Shown piece by piece: positions 18,286-26,132 of a stretch of 64,000 bases of DNA. The position numbers and the translations under genes were made by a program. Numbering within the stretch: position 1 is the stretch's first letter; each line of letters begins with the position of its first letter. The notes beneath the pieces were generated by a model. That model saw nothing but the letters and a program-made list of their open reading frames with translations, had not been told where the DNA came from and ran no database searches. Source of the DNA: Bacillota bacterium (lineage in GTDB: Bacteria; Bacillota; Clostridia; Lachnospirales; Lachnospiraceae); contig JAEYOY010000041.1 of NCBI GenBank assembly GCA_023411215.1, positions 1 to 64,000 of the forward strand. Reading direction: 5' to 3'.

Positions 18286-18855
18286 TTACCTTTCTATTTT
18301 CCACCATACTAGTTCCCCCGTCTCCTTATATCTGACAGCCCCTATGTGTTCTAGTAGATTACATGATGGTATATTCGTCTTTTCTGTGTCTGCAATCACA
18401 GAAAGTACCTTAGGATTTGCAAATATCCATTGAATTAACTTGTTTATTGCTTCTGTAGCGTAACGATTCCTTCTATATTTCTCATCAATAATATAGCCTA
18501 TAATAACTTCACCAGATTCATTGGGTAAACCTTTTAATATTATATAGCCGATAATTATATTTTCTTCTTTTTGGATTATAGCCCAATTTGTGAACCATTC
18601 ATAATTACCTTCATTCTCCAGTACTTTTTTCAACCTTATCTTCATAGCATACTGCATTTCTTCATCATCAATAATTGTTTTAATAACCTTTAATCCCAGC
18701 TCTGTCTGCATTTTGCCGTAATCTTCCAATGCTAAGGCAAGGCTTTTTGCCTGTAAAGGCAACAATTTCAGTCTCTCTGATTCTAAATAATAATACTTCA
18801 TAGTTTGTGGAAATTCTTTCACTTCACTTACTTTCAACAATACGTTATTCATCAT
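18286..18855 (-). CDS. GNAT-family N-acetyltransferase (RimJ/RimL type), leader-controlled
   Basis: 189 aa from ATG 18855 (MMNNVLL), 6 bases after GGAGG; an ATG seven codons upstream lacks an RBS. N-terminal ESERLKLLPLQ starts the RimJ/RimL-type fold; the acetyl-CoA loop is in EKYRRNRYATEAINKLIQW and the ending DTEKTNIPSCNLLEHIGAV is diagnostic. Substrate unknown: ribosomal-protein termini, small molecules or antibiotics are all known for this fold. A promoter, leader ORF and terminator precede it, suggesting induction by translation-affecting compounds. Confidence 0.9.
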   Translation of the reverse strand: MMNNVLLKVSEVKEFPQTMKYYYLESERLKLLPLQAKSLALALEDYGKMQTELGLKVIKTIIDDEEMQYAMKIRLKKVLENEGNYEWFTNWAIIQKEENIIIGYIILKGLPNESGEVIIGYIIDEKYRRNRYATEAINKLIQWIFANPKVLSVIADTEKTNIPSCNLLEHIGAVRYKETGELVWWKIER

Positions 18856-18887
18856 AATATTCCTCCATAAAATCATTATTGGGGCAT

Positions 18888-18923
18888 AAAAAAAGCCCAG
18901 ACTAGTTTCTCGACTAACCCAGG
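18888..18923 (-). terminator. Intrinsic terminator inside the leader of the GNAT gene (attenuator)
   Basis: On the minus strand CCTGGGTTAGT - CGAGAA - ACTAGTCTGGG forms an 11-bp stem in RNA (four G-U pairs), followed by C and seven U. Because of the G-U pairs the structure works only as minus-strand RNA. It sits between a leader ORF and the acetyltransferase start, so it must be bypassed for expression. A GCATAAA (near 18950) could pair with the UUUAUGC after the U-run, an alternative fold. Confidence 0.75.
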
Positions 18924-18963
18924 AAAAATAAGTTAAAACAGATTTTATGCATCGGAAATAAAA

Positions 18964-19032
18964 TCAAATGAATAAAGCTTTCCCAGGAGTAGTCTTCATA
19001 AAATTGATAAAAACATTCAATTGTCTATTCAT
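18964..19032 (-). CDS. Leader peptide of the GNAT gene (22 aa)
   Basis: ATG at 19032 to TGA at 18964, preceded by AGGAGTGG at 9 bases. The product starts MNRQLNVFINF and ends TTPGKALFI. It lies between a good promoter and the terminator at 18888-18923. Too short for an independent function, it is best read as a sensor ORF on which ribosome stalling shifts the downstream RNA fold, as in erm, vmlR and similar resistance leaders. Peptide sequence was not matched to any known leader. Confidence 0.65.
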   Translation of the reverse strand: MNRQLNVFINFMKTTPGKALFI

Positions 19033-19065
19033 TGGCAAACCACTCCTAAAGTATTTAATAAGTGC

Positions 19066-19094
19066 AATATAAATCAATCTATCATACCTGTCAA
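19066..19094 (-). promoter_or_regulatory. Sigma-A promoter of the leader-GNAT unit
   Basis: Minus strand TTGACA (19094-19089), 17-base spacer, TATATT (19071-19066); start expected about 7 bases further, leaving about 25 bases before the leader ATG. Confidence 0.75.
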
Positions 19095-19247
19095 GATATT
19101 TTTATCGCTTCATAGATTACCTGTCCTTCTTAAACTAATTAATCTCGATGATACCATCAATAAATCCTATTATAAATTGGCATAATAACTATATCATTTA
19201 TGAAGTTATCATAATTATCATATTCATTAAAGATAAGGAGCATAAAA

Positions 19248-21296
19248 ATGAACACAACCGAACATGTAACGAATAAAGGACAGGGAACAACACGAATACC
19301 CAACAAATTAATCGATGAAAAATCGCCTTACCTTTTACAGCATGCCTATAACCCAGTCAAATGGTATCCCTGGGGAGAAGAGGCTTTCCAAAAAGCAAAG
19401 GTGGAAAATAAACCCATCTTTCTAAGCATCGGGTACAGTACCTGTCACTGGTGCCACGTCATGGCTCACGAATCCTTTGAGGATGACGAAGTAGCGAATC
19501 TCTTGAACGAATCCTTTATCTGTATTAAGGTGGACAAGGAGGAACGTCCGGATATTGACACCGTATATATGACGATCTGTCAGGCTACCACAGGTCACGG
19601 TGGCTGGCCACTTACCATCCTAATGACACCACACCAAAAGCCCTTCTATGCAGCAACCTATATCCCGAAGCATACTCAATACGGGATTCTCGGTCTGGTG
19701 GAGTTATTAGACCAGATTGCTGTAAAATGGGCGAAAAATCCTACCTCAATGCTTCGAACCGGTGATCAGATTGCCGACATCATGAAGCATGAATATGAGG
19801 CTTCTTACGATAGTGCTAAGGTTTCCAAGGAACTAATCGGTCTGGCAGTGACCCAGTTCAATCAAATCTTTGATCACGATTATGGCGGTTTTGGCAATGA
19901 ACCCAAATTCCCCATGCCCCATAACCTGATGTTTTTGCTACGGTATGCTAAGCTTGAGTCCGATGAGACGGCACTCTTTATGGTCGAAAATTCCCTGATG
20001 CATATGTACCGCGGTGGTATTTATGACCATGTAGGGTATGGTTTCTCCCGTTATTCCACGGATGCCAGATGGCTGGTACCACATTTTGAGAAGATGCTGT
20101 ACGATAACGCTTTGCTCGCCATTACCTATACAGAAGCTTACCAGAGTACGAAGAATCCTATCTACAAGGCGGTAGCTGAACAAATTCTGGAATATGTCCG
20201 CAGGGAAATGACTGACAAGGAAGGCGGCTTCTACTGCGCACAGGACGCAGACAGCGAAGGAGTGGAAGGAAAATATTATGTATTTACTCCGGAGGAGGTT
20301 ACCTCTGTGCTGGGCAACGATGACGGCTCCTTCTTCTGTGAATACTTTAACATCACGAAGGAAGGGAACTTTGAAGGTGCATCAATCCCGAATCTGATTA
20401 AATCAAATGAGTTAAAGCCGGATAACGAGAGGGTACAGCGCGTATGCAATCAGATGTATACCTATCGTTTAAATCGAACCCAGCTTCATAAAGATGATAA
20501 GATTTTGACCTCCTGGAATGCCTTGATGATTACGGCTTATGCCGCCGCTGCCAAAGTATTTCAGAAAGAGGATTATGCTGAAGTTGCAAAGCAGGCTTCC
20601 GAATTTATTGACACCAGATTGACCGACGAGGCAGGCAGACTCTATATACGCTTCCGTGAGGGTAACACAGCACATTATGGACTCCTCGATGACTATGCCT
20701 TTTATTGTATGGCGTTATGCTCCTTATATGAGGCAACCTTTGAAATCAAGTATATTAAGCGTGCACTTAAGCTGGCTGATGATATGCTGTTACTTTTCTG
20801 GGATGATCGATATGACGGCTTTTTCCTAAATGCCTCCGACTCAGAAACGTTGATTTACCGTCCAAAAGAAGTGTATGATGGTGCAATTCCGTCTGGCAAC
20901 TCGGTAGCTGGTTATGCCCTGATGCGGCTTGCCCACCTGACCGCTAATCCTAAAATGATGGAATATGCCGGTAAGCAGCTTCGCTTCCTCGCAGGTCAGG
21001 TAAAGGATTATCCAGCCGGATACAGCTTCTCACTAATTGCTTTTCTTGGTGAATTATACCCCTCGAAGGAAATTGTCTGCATCGCAGATGAGAAGGAGGA
21101 ATATCAGGATCTGAAGGATTATCTTGCAGAGCATTTTGAACCGAATACCGTGGTTCTTATGAAATCCGAGGATAATTCCGAGGAAGTACTGAGAACAGCC
21201 AGCTATGTCGTTGATTATCAGAAAATCAATGATAAGACAACCTACTATGTATGCGAGAATCACAGCTGCCTCTCACCGACTAATTCATTAGTATAA
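19248..21296 (+). CDS. YyaL-type thioredoxin-domain / DUF255 protein
   Basis: 682 aa. N-terminal thioredoxin-like domain with the family motif STCHWCHVMAHESFED (about residues 64-79), then an (alpha/alpha)-barrel resembling glycosidase/epimerase folds (GGIYDHVGYGFSRYSTD, WLVPHFEKMLYDNA, CAQDADSEGVEG). The family (YyaL, human SPATA20) is widely conserved with unsettled function. Start ATG 19248 has AAGGAG at 8 bases. Stands alone between the divergent GNAT unit and the PadR operon. Full length, no anomalies. Confidence 0.92.
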   Translation: MNTTEHVTNKGQGTTRIPNKLIDEKSPYLLQHAYNPVKWYPWGEEAFQKAKVENKPIFLSIGYSTCHWCHVMAHESFEDDEVANLLNESFICIKVDKEERPDIDTVYMTICQATTGHGGWPLTILMTPHQKPFYAATYIPKHTQYGILGLVELLDQIAVKWAKNPTSMLRTGDQIADIMKHEYEASYDSAKVSKELIGLAVTQFNQIFDHDYGGFGNEPKFPMPHNLMFLLRYAKLESDETALFMVENSLMHMYRGGIYDHVGYGFSRYSTDARWLVPHFEKMLYDNALLAITYTEAYQSTKNPIYKAVAEQILEYVRREMTDKEGGFYCAQDADSEGVEGKYYVFTPEEVTSVLGNDDGSFFCEYFNITKEGNFEGASIPNLIKSNELKPDNERVQRVCNQMYTYRLNRTQLHKDDKILTSWNALMITAYAAAAKVFQKEDYAEVAKQASEFIDTRLTDEAGRLYIRFREGNTAHYGLLDDYAFYCMALCSLYEATFEIKYIKRALKLADDMLLLFWDDRYDGFFLNASDSETLIYRPKEVYDGAIPSGNSVAGYALMRLAHLTANPKMMEYAGKQLRFLAGQVKDYPAGYSFSLIAFLGELYPSKEIVCIADEKEEYQDLKDYLAEHFEPNTVVLMKSEDNSEEVLRTASYVVDYQKINDKTTYYVCENHSCLSPTNSLV

Positions 21297-21303
21297 TAAA
21301 TAC

Positions 21304-21333
21304 TTGACAAATATATCAGTCTGATATATAGTT
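21304..21333 (+). promoter_or_regulatory. Promoter of the padR-glycosyltransferase operon
   Basis: TTGACA (21304-21309), 18-base spacer, TATAGT (21328-21333). The spacer is filled by a palindromic operator, so a bound repressor would exclude polymerase. Confidence 0.75.
21311..21329. promoter_or_regulatory. PadR operator O1
   Basis: Perfect 9-1-9 palindrome ATATATCAG-T-CTGATATAT between the -35 and -10 elements. Confidence 0.75.
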
Positions 21334-21344
21334 GCATCATCAAT

Positions 21345-21365
21345 ACTATATCAGACTGATATAGT
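21345..21365. promoter_or_regulatory. PadR operator O2
   Basis: Perfect 10-1-10 palindrome ACTATATCAG-A-CTGATATAGT with the same ATATCAG/CTGATAT core as O1; centres 35 bases apart. It lies downstream of the start site and just before the RBS. Confidence 0.75.
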
Positions 21366-21381
21366 ATTAAGGAGGTACTTC

Positions 21382-21948
21382 ATGGCTACTACCAACAAGT
21401 CAAGGTATGCTATACTCGGTGTTCTTTGTATGAAGCCGGGCTCAGGTTATGATATTAAAAAATTTTGTGATAAGACCATTTCTCATTTCTGGAACGAGAA
21501 CTTTGGGCATATCTATCCGGTTCTAAAGCAGTTAGAGCAGGAAGGGTTGATTGAAGCTGAGAATTCCATGGAGCAGGACAGAAAGAAACTGTACCATGTT
21601 ACGGAGCAAGGCCGAGAGGCCTTTTATAACTGGCTGATTCAGGCAGTGGCGGTAACACCACCCCGTTCAGAGTTATTATTGAAGCTTTCCTTTGGAAATT
21701 ATATGCCAAAAAACAAGGTAATCGAGATGCTTCAAGAATTAAAGGAACGGCATAATCGAAACCTGTCGCTATATAAAGAAATGGAAGCCTCTTATATCAC
21801 AAACGAGGCTGCCAAGCAAGATAGTACTTATCCTTACTGGTTATCGTCTTTGCGCTATGGTATCGTAATAGCGGAAACCACTCAATTATGGTGTGAGGAT
21901 ACCATATATCTTCTGCAGAATAGTATCGATCAAAAGGAGGCTTTATAA
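21382..21948 (+). CDS. PadR-family transcriptional regulator
   Basis: 188 aa. The N-terminal winged helix is typical (RYAILGVLCMKPGSGYDIKKF, then HIYPVLKQLEQEGLIE, KKLYHVTEQGREAF); the C-terminal half is the helical dimerisation domain of the Vir_act_alpha_C type. RBS AAGGAGGT at 21369-21376. Two near-identical palindromes in its own promoter suggest autorepression, relieved by a ligand, commonly a toxic aromatic or drug. The stop codon abuts the ATG of the glycosyltransferase. Confidence 0.93.
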   Translation: MATTNKSRYAILGVLCMKPGSGYDIKKFCDKTISHFWNENFGHIYPVLKQLEQEGLIEAENSMEQDRKKLYHVTEQGREAFYNWLIQAVAVTPPRSELLLKLSFGNYMPKNKVIEMLQELKERHNRNLSLYKEMEASYITNEAAKQDSTYPYWLSSLRYGIVIAETTQLWCEDTIYLLQNSIDQKEAL

Positions 21949-23124
21949 ATGTCGCGTATTCTTTTTGTTAACGGTAATCTTCATGGTCATATCAATCCTA
22001 CTCTACCCATTGTTCAGGAATTGGTACGACGTGGAGATGAGGTCTACTACTTTTCCACCACAGATTTCAAATCAAAGATTGAAGACTCCGGAGCAGTTTT
22101 CCTCGATTACGGGGAAGAGCTGGAGCATTTTGTACATACCTTTCGTCCTCACGGTAACCATCCCTTTTTCACCCTGATGGAATATATGCTTGGATTTGAT
22201 CGAACCATAGTTCCAATCGTTATGAGCCGGACCAAGCATATGCAATTCGACCTGTTGGTCCATGATATTATGTTCGGAGGAGGCACCTTACTTGCAAATA
22301 ACTTGAAGCTTCCCGCGATAGCTTCCTGTTCTTCCTTCTTGCTGGAAAAGCCTCCTCTACCACCCCATATGCTGGAAACCGGATTTCATCCTCAGCTTGA
22401 TCTATTACTAAATGAATTAGAAGCAGTGGCAAAGGAATGGGATATTGCTTCTCTAAAGATTGAGGATATCTTCTGCAAAAGGGAACCCCATAATCTTATC
22501 TATACCTCAAAGCTGTTTCATCCTCAGGGTGACAGCTACGATGATTCCTGCTGCTTTGTTGGCCCAAGTATTACCGACCGCAATGAGGTACTAGACCTTC
22601 CTTTCAATCTCTCAAGAGGTAGAAAGTTGATTTATATAACCCTAGGTACCATACTAAATAATAATATCGATTTTTACAATCAATGTATTGATGCTTTTCG
22701 TGATACGGATTACCAAGTCGTATTATCGATTGGCAATAAAATAGAGGTGTCTTCCTTACTACCTCTGCCTGATAACATCATAGCAAGAAATTATATTCCT
22801 CAGCTGGAGCTGTTGAAGCATGCTCAGTTAATGATCAGTCACGGCGGTCTCAATAGCGTCAGTGAGTCATTATATTATGGTGTTCCTGTTATCGCCATCC
22901 CCTTAGCCAACGATCAGCCGGCAGTTGCAAAGCGTCTTCAGGAGTTGGGTGCCGGACTCTCTTTAAGGCTTGAGGATATCACGCCGGACATCTTAAGACA
23001 TCAGGCGGATACCATAATATCATGCCCTGACTATTATAAGCAATGTAATCAGATTTCTCTCTCCTTCCAGCATGCAGGAGGCTATGAAAGGGCAGCAGAT
23101 TATATCCAGTCGCTGAAAATATAA
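21949..23124 (+). CDS. GT1-family UDP-glycosyltransferase (macrolide glycosyltransferase-like)
   Basis: 391 aa, cytoplasmic, GT-B fold. N-terminal NGNLHGHINPTLPIVQELVRRGDEV is the acceptor-side motif with the catalytic-type His; the C-terminal donor site is ISHGGLNSVSESLYYGVP...PLANDQPAVAKRLQELGAG. The family includes MGT/OleD enzymes that inactivate macrolides and glycosylate plant or bacterial small molecules. Control by an adjacent PadR repressor suggests induction by the molecule it modifies. Acceptor unknown. Confidence 0.92.
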   Translation: MSRILFVNGNLHGHINPTLPIVQELVRRGDEVYYFSTTDFKSKIEDSGAVFLDYGEELEHFVHTFRPHGNHPFFTLMEYMLGFDRTIVPIVMSRTKHMQFDLLVHDIMFGGGTLLANNLKLPAIASCSSFLLEKPPLPPHMLETGFHPQLDLLLNELEAVAKEWDIASLKIEDIFCKREPHNLIYTSKLFHPQGDSYDDSCCFVGPSITDRNEVLDLPFNLSRGRKLIYITLGTILNNNIDFYNQCIDAFRDTDYQVVLSIGNKIEVSSLLPLPDNIIARNYIPQLELLKHAQLMISHGGLNSVSESLYYGVPVIAIPLANDQPAVAKRLQELGAGLSLRLEDITPDILRHQADTIISCPDYYKQCNQISLSFQHAGGYERAADYIQSLKI

Positions 23125-23167
23125 CTCAACACCAAGGTACTAGGTGGTTTTACTAGAAAAAGACTCC

Positions 23168-23252
23168 AAGAATAATAAAGGACTATATACTTCCCATAAC
23201 AGTGCCATGTCTGGCAAGCTGTGTATGAGGTAAGTATATAGTCCATTCTTGT
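23168..23252. terminator. Long near-perfect hairpin between convergent genes
   Basis: GGACTATATACTT (23180-23192) pairs exactly with AAGTATATAGTCC (23232-23244); outer AAGAAT/ATTCTT and inner TGCCA-TGTC-TGGCA stems extend it to about 85 bases. Followed by TTGTTTT on the plus strand. Likely bidirectional terminator. Confidence 0.75.
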
Positions 23253-23358
23253 TTTAGTCAAACCACCCTGCGAAAGCCATATTTTATGATAATTAAATTC
23301 TTTCGGAATAGCTTTCATTCCGTCTGCTATTTCATTCCCTCGATGCTGGTATGATTTC

Positions 23359-24960
23359 TTAATCGAGATATTTTTGCAGTGTCGCTCTTACAGCGCCTTT
23401 CCCTGCAATCAGCTCCAGGAACATATTCTCAATCTTCTCACCCAATCCCACCTCGTATAAGTTCACTGCAAAGATCTTTTCATTAGAGAGAATCGGCCGA
23501 AGTGTGTTCTTGCCAATCGTTTTGTCTCCAAGCTTGATACCCTTTACATATTCTTGTACCTCAGCCAGCAACGGGTCCGGACTGGGAGTGAATTCATTTC
23601 CATTGTCATCCACACCCATCAGATAGCGACACCAGCCTGCTAACGTAAGCGGAATAACTGTAAGCTCCGTTACCTTCAATTCCTTGCTGTGAGCATAAGC
23701 CTTAATGGACTCACCAAAACGAATCGGCAGCTTTTGTGAGGTGTCAGTCGCAATTCTTTGAGGTGCATCAGGCATGAATGGATTAGGAAGTCTCCGTTCC
23801 AATACTGCCTTGATGAAATCCTGCGGATCAAGCACTCCGGGGTTCACCACAACAGGCATACCCTCTACATATCCAATCTTTTTCACCAGCTTAACCAGCT
23901 CTGTATCTCTCATCTCCTCCCAAATGGTCTGGTAGGATAATAAACAACCAAAGATGGCTAGAGATGTATGTAGGGGATTTAAACAGGTACACACCTTCAT
24001 CTTCTCAACCTTGTCTACTGTCTCACGATCGGTAAAGAAAATTCCGGCTTTCTCAAAAGGTGGTCTACCATTGGGGAATGCCTCCTCGATTACCAAGTAT
24101 TCGGTCTCCTCTGCATTGACAAAAGCAGCGGTATATGTATTCTTGCCGGTTATAATCAGCTCCGTATCCTCAAAGCCGTCGTCAACTAATAGCTGCTTCA
24201 CCTTATCGTCCGGTCTGGGTGTGATCTTATCGATCATACTCCACGGGAAAGAGACCTTCTTCGGATCGCTAATATAATTAAGGAAGCTCTCCTCTGCAAA
24301 GCCGTTCTTCACCCAGTGCTCAGCATAAGCCTCTACTGCAAAATATAGCTTATCCCCATTGTGGGAGCAGTTATCCATACTTACCATAGCAATTGGTGTA
24401 GCACCTGCTAAGAATCTCTCGTAAAGAAGCGCCGTCACCTTACCCATGATATGGTTCGGTCTATCTAAGCCAATGTTAAAATCAGCCTCCACTACCCCCA
24501 AATGATCACCCTTAGAATCAAACAGACTGTAGCCCTTTTCCGTAATTGTAAAGCTTGCCATCTGTAGTGAGGAATTCCTGAAAATCTCCTTCAATCTGGA
24601 CCATTCGCTATCATTAGAGCTATCGGCAACCAGTGATTCCACCACACTGCCGATGACCTTCTTCTCAATTGCGCCGTCTGCCTTTAATACTACCAATAGG
24701 CTCAGGTCATCAAAGGGTTTATAAGCCTTTTCGATAATCTCATAATCAAAGCCTTCCGCAACAATCACACCTTTATCATAGCTTTTGCTGTTGAGAAGCT
24801 TCTGCATTCCTGCTGCCGGAAAGCCACGGAATATATTACCTGCACCAAAATGAAGCCAAGTAGGCTGTGCCATTGTATCTTTCCGAACCTGCTCTCTATC
24901 ATATTCAGGCAATTCATAACCCATCGCCTTCCATGTCTGATCATAATTCTTTAATCTCAT
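23359..24960 (-). CDS. uxuB: Fructuronate reductase, mannitol dehydrogenase family
   Basis: 533 aa, NAD-dependent. Interconverts D-fructuronate and D-mannonate in glucuronate breakdown. Rossmann motif HFGAGNIFRG at residues 37-46; the C-terminal polyol/uronate dehydrogenase domain includes KVCTCLNPLHTSLAIFGCLLSY with the catalytic-region Asn/His and GMPVVVNPG. Sequence-related mannitol, tagaturonate and altronate enzymes exist, but the neighbour UxuA gene fixes the pathway. RBS AGGAGG. It follows uxuA by 28 bases, so they form an operon with the alpha-glucuronidase. Confidence 0.9.
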   Translation of the reverse strand: MRLKNYDQTWKAMGYELPEYDREQVRKDTMAQPTWLHFGAGNIFRGFPAAGMQKLLNSKSYDKGVIVAEGFDYEIIEKAYKPFDDLSLLVVLKADGAIEKKVIGSVVESLVADSSNDSEWSRLKEIFRNSSLQMASFTITEKGYSLFDSKGDHLGVVEADFNIGLDRPNHIMGKVTALLYERFLAGATPIAMVSMDNCSHNGDKLYFAVEAYAEHWVKNGFAEESFLNYISDPKKVSFPWSMIDKITPRPDDKVKQLLVDDGFEDTELIITGKNTYTAAFVNAEETEYLVIEEAFPNGRPPFEKAGIFFTDRETVDKVEKMKVCTCLNPLHTSLAIFGCLLSYQTIWEEMRDTELVKLVKKIGYVEGMPVVVNPGVLDPQDFIKAVLERRLPNPFMPDAPQRIATDTSQKLPIRFGESIKAYAHSKELKVTELTVIPLTLAGWCRYLMGVDDNGNEFTPSPDPLLAEVQEYVKGIKLGDKTIGKNTLRPILSNEKIFAVNLYEVGLGEKIENMFLELIAGKGAVRATLQKYLD

Positions 24961-24988
24961 AATAACCTCCTATGCAGCATCTATTATG

Positions 24989-26065
24989 CTAATTTCTGCT
25001 GCTTTTATCGATTGCTTCCCATAGACCGTTCAGGTAGGCTACTCCAAGAGCTCTGTCATACAGACCATAACCCGGACGTGCCTGCTCGTCCCAAATCATA
25101 CGTCCATGATCAGGACGGATGACACCGTCAAAACCGCTCTCATAAAGAGCCTTTACAATCTCATACATATCAAAGTTGCCGTCGGAGGACAGGTGGGAGC
25201 TTTCATGGAACACACCGTCGCATTCAAACTTCATATTTCTCAGATGGGCAAAATGAATTCTATTACTAATCTTCGAATTGCGGATAATTTGAGGAAGATT
25301 ATTCTTCAGATTGCTGCCAAGAGATCCGGTGCAAAGAGTAAAACCATGATAAATACTATCATTTAAAGAGGCAATCTCCTCCAAAGCCTTCTCACTGGTT
25401 ACAATTCTCGGTAATCCGAATACACTCCAGGCCGGATCATCCGGGTGGATCGCCATTTTAATCTTATATTTCTCGCAAACCGGCATAATCGAATCCAGAA
25501 AATACTTCAGATTCTGCATCAGCATTTCTGCCGTAACACCCTTGTATTTCTCAAACAAGCCCATAATCTCATCCCTGCGATTCGGTTCCCAGCCGGGAAG
25601 AACAAAGCCTCCACTTTCCTTCTCCATACGCTCGAACATGTCGGAGGGCTCTATCCCCTTAATGATGTTCTCATCATATGCAAGTGCATAAGAACCATCC
25701 TCTAATTTCATAGCCAGATCGGTTCTCGTCCAGTCAAAAATCGGCATAAAGTTATAACATACCAGATGAACATCTGCTTTTCCAAGATTCTCGAGTGATA
25801 TCTTATAATTCTCGATATATTGTTCACGTGAGGGAAGACCAATCTTAATATCTTCATGAATATTTACGCTTTCGATTCCAATCAGCTTAAGTCCGCTCTC
25901 CTCCACTGTTTTCTTCAATGCCAGGATATCCTCCAGCTTCCAGGCTTCACCGACCGGAATATCATGTAAAGAGGATACAACTCCGCTCACTCCTGGAATC
26001 TGCCTAATCTTATCCAAAGCAACACTGTCATGCTTCTCGCCAAACCATCTTAATGTCATTTCCAT
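24989..26065 (-). CDS. uxuA: Mannonate dehydratase
   Basis: 358 aa. Dehydrates D-mannonate to 2-keto-3-deoxy-D-gluconate. TIM-barrel family motifs: MTLRWFGEKHDSVALDKIRQIPG at the N-terminus, MAIHPDDPAW, YHGFTLCTGSLGS, HFAHLRN and the end segment DHGRMIWDEQARPGYGLYDRALG; the Cys and His residues of these motifs bind the catalytic metal. Length normal. Sits between alpha-glucuronidase and fructuronate reductase, the biochemical order of glucuronate use. Confidence 0.95.
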   Translation of the reverse strand: MEMTLRWFGEKHDSVALDKIRQIPGVSGVVSSLHDIPVGEAWKLEDILALKKTVEESGLKLIGIESVNIHEDIKIGLPSREQYIENYKISLENLGKADVHLVCYNFMPIFDWTRTDLAMKLEDGSYALAYDENIIKGIEPSDMFERMEKESGGFVLPGWEPNRRDEIMGLFEKYKGVTAEMLMQNLKYFLDSIMPVCEKYKIKMAIHPDDPAWSVFGLPRIVTSEKALEEIASLNDSIYHGFTLCTGSLGSNLKNNLPQIIRNSKISNRIHFAHLRNMKFECDGVFHESSHLSSDGNFDMYEIVKALYESGFDGVIRPDHGRMIWDEQARPGYGLYDRALGVAYLNGLWEAIDKSSRN

Positions 26066-26132
26066 TTCTTAATCATCCCTTCAATAATTATAATAGTTTG
26101 CTCCACTTGGCAACCTACCTAATACTTAATCT

